The notes beneath the pieces are model-generated. The model did no database searches and had not been told where the DNA came from. It was given only the letters and a program-made list of their open reading frames with translations. Shown here in pieces: positions 5,838 through 12,069 of a DNA stretch of 13,428 nt (position 1 is its first letter; the number at the start of each line of letters is the position of its first letter). Source of the DNA: JARRQB01 sp965368585 (GTDB lineage: Bacteria > Pseudomonadota > Gammaproteobacteria > Chromatiales > Chromatiaceae). Location: contig CBDUNM010000139.1 of NCBI GenBank assembly GCA_965368585.1, positions 1-13,428 on the forward strand. Direction: 5' to 3'. The position numbers were made by a program, and so were the translations under genes.

Positions 5838-7652
5838 TCAGCGCCCGCCCACGGTCCCGTCCCTGCGCTTGTCGGCGCCCCCCAGCAGCCTACGGTCGGT
5901 AACCTGGATGATGGAGAGGCCGCTGCCTTCCCCACCAAGCGGCGCGACAACATAGCTCCGAGCCTCCAGGGCCTCCACCAGGGCATCGCGGTCGAAGTCG
6001 ATGGTCACACCGGGTATCGGTTCCTCAACCTCGGTGTTCGCCGTATTGCGGTTCAGATAGTGGGGGATGTTGATGGCCTCCTGAGGGTCCAGGCCGAAAT
6101 CAAGCATGTTCATGAGCGACTGGGCGACGAAGCCGATAATGCGCGAGCCGCCCGGGGAGCCCGTCAGATGCGTGACCTCACCTCGGTTGTCGAGGACGAT
6201 GGTGGGCGACATGGAGCTGCGCGGCCGCTTTTCGGGCTCCACGCGGTTGGCGATGGGATCGCCATTAATGTCGGTGGGCTCAAAGGAGAAGTCCGTCAGC
6301 TGGTTGTTGAGCAGGAAGCCACGCACCATGACGCCGTTGCCGAAGAAGCTTTCCACGGTGGTGGTCATGGACAGGGCGTTGCCCCAGCGGTCCACGATGG
6401 ATACGTGGCTGGTGCCGCTTTCGATGGACGCGGGTTGCGGTGCCGCAGGGTCGAAATCGCCCGGCGGTGTACCGGGGGAGGCCGAGCCCATGTCGTTGGG
6501 TCCGATCAGAGCGGCCCGTCCTGCCAGGTAGTCCTTGTCGAGCATCCCCTCCGCGGGCACCGTCACGAAGTCGGGGTCACCGACGTAGAGATTGCGGTCG
6601 GCAAAGGCCAGCCGACCGGCCTGAGCGAACAGGTGCACGGTTTCCTCGTCCAGCGGCCCCAGTTCATCGAGGTCGAAGTTCTCCAGAATGCCCAGGATCT
6701 GTCCCACCGCGAGCGCCCCCGAGGACGGCGGACCCATGCCGCAGACGTCGTGCTTACCTCGGTACCGGATGCACACGGGCGGCCGTTCCACGACATCGTA
6801 CTCCGCCAGGTCCTGCAGGGTCATATCACCGTCGCCGCTCGGATTGCGGTCCCCCTGCACCGCGGCGACGATGTCCCGGGCGATGCGGCCCGTGGAGAAA
6901 GCGTCCGCCCCGCGGCGTGCGATGTCCTTCAGGGTGCGTGCATAGGCCTTGTTGCGGACCCGGGCGCCGGCCGGCTTGGCGGTGCAGTCCGGGTTGGCGA
7001 AGTAGGCAAACGCGGTCGGGTCGCGGAAGAAGAGCCGATCGTCGCAGGAGTAATCTGGATCAGCCTCATTGAAGTCGAGCAGCTGGTTCACTTGGCGCTC
7101 GGTGCGTTCAGTCCGAGCGAAGCCCGTCTTCGCCAGGTGGATGGCCGGCACGAACAACCACCGCCACGGCAAGCGACCATAGCGCCGGTGCATGTATTCC
7201 ATTATGCGCGGCACCCCCGGGACGCCTACGGACAGACCGCTCTGCCAGGCGTCGAAAAAGTCCAGCGATTTCCCGTCCTTTCGAAATCGTTCCTCGGTGG
7301 CTGCTGCGGGAGCCTTTTCCCGTGCATCGATAGTGGTCAGTTTGCCGGTTCGGGCGTGGTAGTAGACGACGAAGGCCCCACCCCCGATCCCACTCGCCTG
7401 CGGTTCAACCAAGCCGAGCACGGTCTGCACCGCGATCATCGCGTCCGTGGCGGTGCCGCCCACCCTGAGGACTATCTCTCCCGCTTTAGTGGCCAGCGGA
7501 TTCGCGGTTACCACCATCTCACGTTTGGTGCTGACCGCTTGGGCGAGCTCTTGGCCCGTGTGGCTCCTGTGATCCTTCTGGCCCTTGGCCAAAGCCAGCG
7601 GTGAGGAACCAAGTATGAAGACGATAGCGATCGAAATTAGCCGGTTTCGCAT
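5838..7652 (-). CDS. ggt: Gamma-glutamyltransferase / glutathione hydrolase precursor
   Basis: A 604-residue N-terminal-nucleophile hydrolase that cleaves the gamma-glutamyl bond of glutathione and transfers or hydrolyses the glutamyl group in the periplasm (family usually about 580). A signal peptide ends near ALA-KG (about 22-23). In the large subunit, the substrate-binding Arg is R111 (IDAREKAP). Autocleavage occurs before the nucleophile T414 in ESGTSHVSIVD. The small subunit keeps the second Thr/Glu pair (TTTVESFFG; Glu as in the human enzyme), D454 in NNQLTDF, S479-S480 (RSSMSPT) and the oxyanion G501-G502 (GSPGGSR). A lid-loop segment lies between D454 and S479. The ATG at 7652 is chosen because GAGGAG (7666-7661) lies 8 bases upstream; an in-frame GTG at 7661 overlaps that site. 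The gene is intact, alone on its strand, and visibly more GC-rich than its neighbours. Confidence 0.95.
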   Translation of the reverse strand: MRNRLISIAIVFILGSSPLALAKGQKDHRSHTGQELAQAVSTKREMVVTANPLATKAGEIVLRVGGTATDAMIAVQTVLGLVEPQASGIGGGAFVVYYHARTGKLTTIDAREKAPAAATEERFRKDGKSLDFFDAWQSGLSVGVPGVPRIMEYMHRRYGRLPWRWLFVPAIHLAKTGFARTERTERQVNQLLDFNEADPDYSCDDRLFFRDPTAFAYFANPDCTAKPAGARVRNKAYARTLKDIARRGADAFSTGRIARDIVAAVQGDRNPSGDGDMTLQDLAEYDVVERPPVCIRYRGKHDVCGMGPPSSGALAVGQILGILENFDLDELGPLDEETVHLFAQAGRLAFADRNLYVGDPDFVTVPAEGMLDKDYLAGRAALIGPNDMGSASPGTPPGDFDPAAPQPASIESGTSHVSIVDRWGNALSMTTTVESFFGNGVMVRGFLLNNQLTDFSFEPTDINGDPIANRVEPEKRPRSSMSPTIVLDNRGEVTHLTGSPGGSRIIGFVAQSLMNMLDFGLDPQEAINIPHYLNRNTANTEVEEPIPGVTIDFDRDALVEALEARSYVVAPLGGEGSGLSIIQVTDRRLLGGADKRRDGTVGGR

Positions 7653-7698
7653 GGCGAGCACTCCTCTCTTGTAAATTTATAGTTCTCTGCTGATTAAT

Positions 7699-7724
7699 GG
7701 GAGGCTTTTACGGCTGAGCCTCCC
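7699..7724. promoter_or_regulatory. Inverted repeat in the ggt leader
   Basis: GGGAGGCT (7699-7706) and AGCCTCCC (7717-7724) pair perfectly over 8 bp with a 10-base loop, 47 bases upstream of the ggt start. With no T-run on either side it is more likely an operator or a leader RNA structure than a terminator. A TATAAA on the minus strand lies between it and the gene (about 7683-7678), so it could overlap the -35 region. Confidence 0.4.
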
Positions 7725-8403
7725 GCTACCGGGCGCGTGGAACGTGCGGTATTGCTCGGATCCCCGGCTGCCCGACCGCGCCGCACGTCGGCCCGGTTCT
7801 GCGGATCCGGTCTGTGTGTGGCGGCGGTCCGCGCGGACCGTTGGGAATAAGCGTAGATTAATTCGATATCGATAGTGATAACTGTTCCGCAGTTTTTGCC
7901 GGGGGGCGAGCTGCGGTCCTATCTCAGACCTCGCTAACCGGGTTTTGAGAACATTCGTGTTTATGCCGAGTGGATTATCCGGTGCGAGGCACTTGCCTCC
8001 CCTGCCCCGCTTGGCTGGTGCCACACGGGAACGGTACTGACTGTTCGGCGCAAAGATCCCATGACAAATTCATCGGGAATGAATTTGGACAGCTCTAGCT
8101 GAACCACGAAGCGGGTGAGTATCGCGGATGATACGAGCCAATCGCGGGTGGTTGACTCTCGCTTGGGCACGAAAGCGGCCTGGCGGGCGATGGCAAATCG
8201 GCAGGATCGTCGATTTGCACGACCGCAGGTCGCCCGGAGAGTGGCGCACACGGGTGAGCATCGTGAATTACTCCGGGTGTCCTGGTCCAGCGAAAGTTTG
8301 CTTCCATACTTGGAGGGAATTGACTGGATAGTGCCAGTACAAGTCGGCATCTTCACAGCTTACACGCCGCACGATGACCACCTCTTGGGCATCAGGACAC
8401 AAC
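7725..8403. other. Gene-free interval upstream of ggt
   Basis: About 680 bases without a supported gene. Open frames on both strands (for example 7961-8356 minus and 8115-8510 plus) have no protein-like composition. The only structure seen is the palindrome at 7825-7840 and an AT-rich patch with TCGATATCGA near 7862-7871. Confidence 0.4.
7825..7840. repeat. Perfect 16-bp palindrome
   Basis: CGGTCCGC (7825-7832) is followed immediately by its reverse complement GCGGACCG (7833-7840). There is no spacer, so a hairpin is poor, and a dimeric protein-binding site is the more natural reading. It lies about 170 bases upstream of ggt. Confidence 0.4.
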
Positions 8404-8640
8404 GAAAGCAATCGACGATCACAAGCGCCGTCGATACCAAAATATGTCGAGGCGCTCGGACTATGCCGCGCGTCTCAGCGCAGCGACTGGCAGGTGCTTC
8501 CTATCGCTAATGAACTCTTACTGAAGCTCGGGCTTCGAGTCACACCTCGTACGGCACGAAAGTACATGCCTAAACGCCCGCGGGGACAACCGCGTGGCGA
8601 TCAACGAACTCCTCATGATAACGCACATCAATTCGAATAA
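8404..8640 (+). pseudogene. Relic of an integrase-core (rve) transposase, N-terminal helical region
   Basis: The frame ending at TAA 8638-8640 contains IPKYVEALGL, then after a degraded patch W-x5-IANELLLKLGLRVTPRTARKYM and PKRPRGQPRGDQR. This matches the segment just before the catalytic core in IS481/IS3-like integrase-type transposases, where WGxxRIANEL.LKLG.RVSPRTVRKYM is expected. The expected continuation (WSTFLRNHA...ACDF, with the first catalytic Asp) is not in this frame. A weak echo may continue in another frame near 8613-8680. It is a small, dead fragment, and no element ends were found. Confidence 0.75.
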
Positions 8641-8959
8641 GAGCGCCGCCGTGATCGATGCTTGGTTTATTTGGTGTTGGTCAACCCGGCGAAACTTATT
8701 GCGATTCAATTGGTTGCAACCGACTTTAGGGTGTGCCGCCGCCCAACGAGCTGAAATCGACAATAACTTAATGGTTTTGATTGAGTTTTCAGAATTCTAG
8801 CAACACTAAATGCACCAGGCACCCAGGTCGGCGACCATGTCGTGTGGAATTCTCGGAAGAGGGTCGACTTCGGTGAGGATCGCAACGTTTTCTGCGTGAG
8901 CAACGGTGGGAAATATTCGAGCAGGACAGGCTATTTTCGCTTTCTCCTCGCGGATTAGA
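8641..8959. other. Gene-poor interval after the integrase relic
   Basis: No supported gene. Short frames on + (8594-8800) and minus (8706-8903) are open but not protein-like. A start-less + frame reading GDHVVWNSRKRVDFGEDRN ends at TAG 8956-8958. It looks somewhat like protein but cannot be assigned. Confidence 0.3.
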
Positions 8960-9334
8960 TTAAGCTCGTTTGCGTCGCAAACGTATGGGGCCTTTCGCCG
9001 TTTCAGGGTCCACTATCTGACCGCCCTGAAGAATCTCAAGATGACCACGATGATGAAGTCGACATGCAGCCATGCGTATCGGCTCCACTAGCCTACGCCA
9101 CGTCGTTTCGTCTGAGGTTAGGTGGCGTGCCAGTTCACTGGGGCACATCGTCTTGTTTTCGCCCCGTTCGCCGAGCAGTGCCATTAGCTCAGTCTCCAAT
9201 TGCCCGTCTTGCGGTTTCAGGCCGCGCTTGCGACATCGTTCGGAGCAGTAACGCACTTGCTCCCAGCAGGTCGACCACTTTTTACGCCAACCGAAGCGCC
9301 GACCGCATACGCGGCAGACCTTGGTATCTTTCAT
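8960..9334 (-). CDS. DUF2256-DUF3253 fusion protein with a zinc ribbon
   Basis: A 124-residue protein with two small domains of unknown function. DUF2256 is at about 4-37: two Cys pairs (C7, C10 and C30, C34) around GRRFGWRKKW form a treble-clef-like zinc site (VCRVCG ... YCSERCRKR). DUF3253 is at about 46-120: LETELMALLGERGENKTMCP, SELAR, TTWRRLVEPIRMAACRL and KGPIRLR, a winged-helix-like fold. Family knowledge: DUF2256 genes recur beside cryptochrome/photolyase genes, which fits the operon upstream on the same strand. ATG 9334 is preferred over an upstream in-frame start at 9394 because it sits directly before the DUF2256 domain, with GAGG about 9 bases upstream. Its role in photorepair is unknown. 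Confidence 0.85.
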   Translation of the reverse strand: MKDTKVCRVCGRRFGWRKKWSTCWEQVRYCSERCRKRGLKPQDGQLETELMALLGERGENKTMCPSELARHLTSDETTWRRLVEPIRMAACRLHHRGHLEILQGGQIVDPETAKGPIRLRRKRA

Positions 9335-9501
9335 CCTAGAATCCTCAGTTGGACGGTCTCCATGGTGTGCCTCGCGTGGTGTCTGGCAAGGCACGACGAG
9401 GCGGAATAGTCGACCTATTCCAACGAGTCATAACGCAGCCAGGCGCCGCGCGAGGTGTGCGCTGGAAACCGTAGCGCCTTTCACCCAACGAGTGAAACTG
9501 C
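9335..9501. other. Gap between the coupled 24-codon ORF and the DUF2256 gene
   Basis: Nothing firm is seen. GTGCCT and AGGCAC arms (about 9368-9395) could form a weak hairpin on either strand, but there is no T-run. Co-transcription of the DUF2256 gene with the photolyases is therefore possible but not shown. Confidence 0.25.
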
Positions 9502-9576
9502 TTAAGGCAGGTTTTCGTCGGCTAGCCAAAGGCCTACATACTGCTCGAAGCGGTCAACTGAGGATTCTAGGTTCAT
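9502..9576 (-). CDS. 24-codon ORF coupled to the photolyase fusion; possible truncated gene
   Basis: Its ATG (9576-9574) overlaps the stop of the photolyase fusion (ATGA), the typical signature of an operon partner. It reads MNLESSVDRFEQYVGLWLAD and stops at TAA 9504-9502. The start resembles the first helix of SnoaL/NTF2-like proteins, which occur in photolyase clusters, but far too little remains to prove it. The likely reading is a downstream operon gene truncated by a deletion. Confidence 0.3.
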   Translation of the reverse strand: MNLESSVDRFEQYVGLWLADENLP

Positions 9577-12032
9577 ACTGAACTGGCCAATCGTGGAAGC
9601 GCCTGCTCGTTTTGCGGGCTCATCGATGCGGCAAGGTCGCCAAGTATCCGACCGGCGATAGCCTGGCCGCTCAAGAACGCGCCCTCGATGCGGGCGCCTT
9701 GGCACCAGTCCCCGCACGCACCGATACCCAGGTCCGGATCCCACAACGCGCCGACCTCTAGCGGGTTCGCCACCAACGAATAAAGCCAACGATGTGCATT
9801 AAGATGCTGCACTGCGGATCGATCCAAATCGGTCGTTGCGCAAAACCAATCGGCCAACTGTTCGGCAACTTGGCTCGGTTCGGCGTCGAGGTGTACCTGG
9901 GTCCATTCAGCCGATGCGTGCAGTACCCAGGTGTTGCCACTGCGCCCGGGCTTGCTACTGTTTTCGGCAGCCCAACTAAGCGGGCCCTGGTCAAAAAAGA
10001 GGCCGTTGTGTGCTAACCGATCGCTATCCGAAAAGGCCAACATGACCGCCCAAGTCGGCTGGTGCGTCACGCGGGCCGCTTGAGTGGCCAGTTCGGGGGC
10101 TGCCGAGCGCAGCAGGGCCTGCGCCTGCGGGGCCGGCGCGGCAACGATCACTACATCAAAATCACCCAACGCAACGCCCTGTTCACTCATGAGTTCCCAT
10201 CTATCTTGACGTCTTTGCGGCGGCGCTACCCGCGTTGTCTCTCGCACATCTATACCGATCGCCAGGTGTTGCCCCAACGAACTCATACCCGGCACGGCGA
10301 CGAAGCGGAGCGTTGAGTCCGGTGATGGGACAAACGCGCCATCGACTAATCGGCCTGCGCGCAGCGGCCATTCCTCGACGAGATGGCGCTCGCGCCAGGC
10401 GGCGACGGCGCGACAGAAGGCGGGATCGCGGGCCGTGAAATACTGAGCGCCGTGGTCGAATTGCAGGTCGCCCGCCCGGCGAGTGGCGGCACGTCCTCCG
10501 TGGCCGCGGGATTTTTCGAACACGGTCACGCGATGCCCGTGGTCTTGCAAGGTGCGCGCAGCCATAAGCCCTGAAAGACCCGCACCGATCACCGCAACAC
10601 GTGGGGCCCGACCGCTCGCCGGCCGTAACACGCGTTCCCGGTAGCGATCGAGATCGAGCCGTTTGGCATGGGCCGCCGTCGAGCGGCCGCGTAATTTGCC
10701 TGTCACCGGCGCGTCGGGAAAGGGTCGGTCAAATAAACCCAGCGTCCACAGCAAACCGCCGTAAGAGTTTGGGTCCGAACCGTCCAGCGCATAGCGGTGG
10801 TTGAGCTCGATCAGGGTGTCGAGCGCTGCCCGTGGAGAGGAGCGCCAGTTGGGCATCGCTTTGGCCCAAGTCATACGCAGGTTGTTGTGCAGTTCGCCGT
10901 GAATACGCAGCGAGCTTTGTGCCAGATCCCAGAGCGCGTCAGCCGTTTGTGATCTCGCCAGCGTTTCCTCGTCGATCACGCAGGGGCGCTCGTCGTCGGC
11001 ATGGTCGATGAGCGTTTTTTGCGCCCACTCGGGCAGTGCATCCAGCGCCTCCGGGTCGGCAGTGAAGTAACAAAAGTTGTACGCCAACTCGCGCCAAATC
11101 AACAGCTCGTCAAGAAACTTGTTGGCGCTGTCGCCGCCGGTTTGCCAAGCCTCGCGCGCGACTCGAAAAGGCGAGACTTGACCGTGGTGTAGGTAGGGCG
11201 ACAGTCGACTAACGCCACGCGGCCAAGCGATTGCAGCGTCGTTGCGATCGCGGGCGTAGGTTCCTAGCCCCGTTTCCCGGAAGCGTTGCCAGCGTGCGTA
11301 CCCGGCCACAGAGCCACCTGGCGAGTCCGGCACCGGTGGGATGCTATGGTCGATACGGCACTGAGCGCACAGCTCCGCAAACTTTGCACGCTCGAGGTCG
11401 AGTGGGTCGAAGCCGAGTTCGCCGTCGTAAGGCGCGACTTCAGGTTTGATGTCGTGCCAAGCTGCCGGAACGCGCACCGCATATGCCGCGGCGTTGTGGC
11501 GCCGATACTCGTACGCGCGCCCGAACCGCCGCGGTTGGCTTTGCATCGGCACGATGCAAGCGCTGTCCACCGCGACCACGGGGGCCGGTGATGCTTGCGC
11601 CAGGCGTTCCGACCAGCCCGGGAAGGGCGGCGCCGGATAGTCCTCAAACACGACTGCGGCGGCGCGATCGACCAGCGACTGCAACGGCGACGGTTGCTCG
11701 CCGGTCGTGTCCAGATGAAATACGGCTCGAACGCCGCGCGCCTGCAATTGGGCGTGAGCGTCCTTGGCGCCTTGCAGGATGAAGGTGTGGTGGCGGTCGT
11801 TATTATACCTGTGTCTCCCTCCCAACCCCTGGTAAACCAGTACCGGAAGTTTGAGGGCATTCGCGAAGGTAAGCGCCGTATCTAACGCCGGATTATCATG
11901 CCCGCGCACCGCGTGGTGCATCCAATAAAGAACGAAGGCTCCTGGCATTACGGCACGCGCGTTTGACAAAGCTCGGGTGCGCTCGGCAAGACGCTCGGGC
12001 AAGTCAGGGAGACCGGGTGCAGAATCAAGCAT
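9573..12032 (-). CDS. Class II CPD photolyase fused to renalase-like FAD oxidoreductase
   Basis: An 819-residue two-domain flavoprotein. Residues 1 to about 465 are a class II cyclobutane pyrimidine dimer photolyase: GAFVLYWMHHAVRGHDNPAL, ELLIWRELAYNFCYF, ELHNNLRMTWAKAMPNW and DGSDPNSYGGLLWTLGLFDR. By spacing, W368, W389 and W396 match the Methanosarcina mazei W360/W381/W388 electron-transfer triad. N411 matches its FAD-N5 Asn403, and E309 its Glu301. Residues about 476-819 are a Rossmann FAD oxidoreductase: VAVIGAGLSGLMAAR, SRGHGGRAATRR, FDHGAQYFTARD and C-terminal GDWCQGARIEGAFLSG. The ATG at 12032 has AGGAG 10 bases upstream. A TTG at 12077, giving 834 residues and overlapping the previous gene, is possible. 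The first half should repair UV dimers with light; the substrate of the second is unknown. Confidence 0.93.
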   Translation of the reverse strand: MLDSAPGLPDLPERLAERTRALSNARAVMPGAFVLYWMHHAVRGHDNPALDTALTFANALKLPVLVYQGLGGRHRYNNDRHHTFILQGAKDAHAQLQARGVRAVFHLDTTGEQPSPLQSLVDRAAAVVFEDYPAPPFPGWSERLAQASPAPVVAVDSACIVPMQSQPRRFGRAYEYRRHNAAAYAVRVPAAWHDIKPEVAPYDGELGFDPLDLERAKFAELCAQCRIDHSIPPVPDSPGGSVAGYARWQRFRETGLGTYARDRNDAAIAWPRGVSRLSPYLHHGQVSPFRVAREAWQTGGDSANKFLDELLIWRELAYNFCYFTADPEALDALPEWAQKTLIDHADDERPCVIDEETLARSQTADALWDLAQSSLRIHGELHNNLRMTWAKAMPNWRSSPRAALDTLIELNHRYALDGSDPNSYGGLLWTLGLFDRPFPDAPVTGKLRGRSTAAHAKRLDLDRYRERVLRPASGRAPRVAVIGAGLSGLMAARTLQDHGHRVTVFEKSRGHGGRAATRRAGDLQFDHGAQYFTARDPAFCRAVAAWRERHLVEEWPLRAGRLVDGAFVPSPDSTLRFVAVPGMSSLGQHLAIGIDVRETTRVAPPQRRQDRWELMSEQGVALGDFDVVIVAAPAPQAQALLRSAAPELATQAARVTHQPTWAVMLAFSDSDRLAHNGLFFDQGPLSWAAENSSKPGRSGNTWVLHASAEWTQVHLDAEPSQVAEQLADWFCATTDLDRSAVQHLNAHRWLYSLVANPLEVGALWDPDLGIGACGDWCQGARIEGAFLSGQAIAGRILGDLAASMSPQNEQALPRLASSV

Positions 12033-12069
12033 CGTCTGGTTGCTCCTGTCGAGTGGCAATACCCATGGC

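Noticed and set aside
5808..7604. 598-codon open frame on + antisense to ggt
   Set aside because: It is long only because the overlapping GC-rich ggt gene suppresses stops in this frame. Its product is His/Gly/Val-rich and resembles no family, while the opposite strand has a complete catalytic gene with a signal peptide and ribosome site.
8800..8958. Start-less + frame with a protein-like stretch (GDHVVWNSRKRVDFGED)
   Set aside because: No start codon, no ribosome site and no family match, so chance cannot be excluded.
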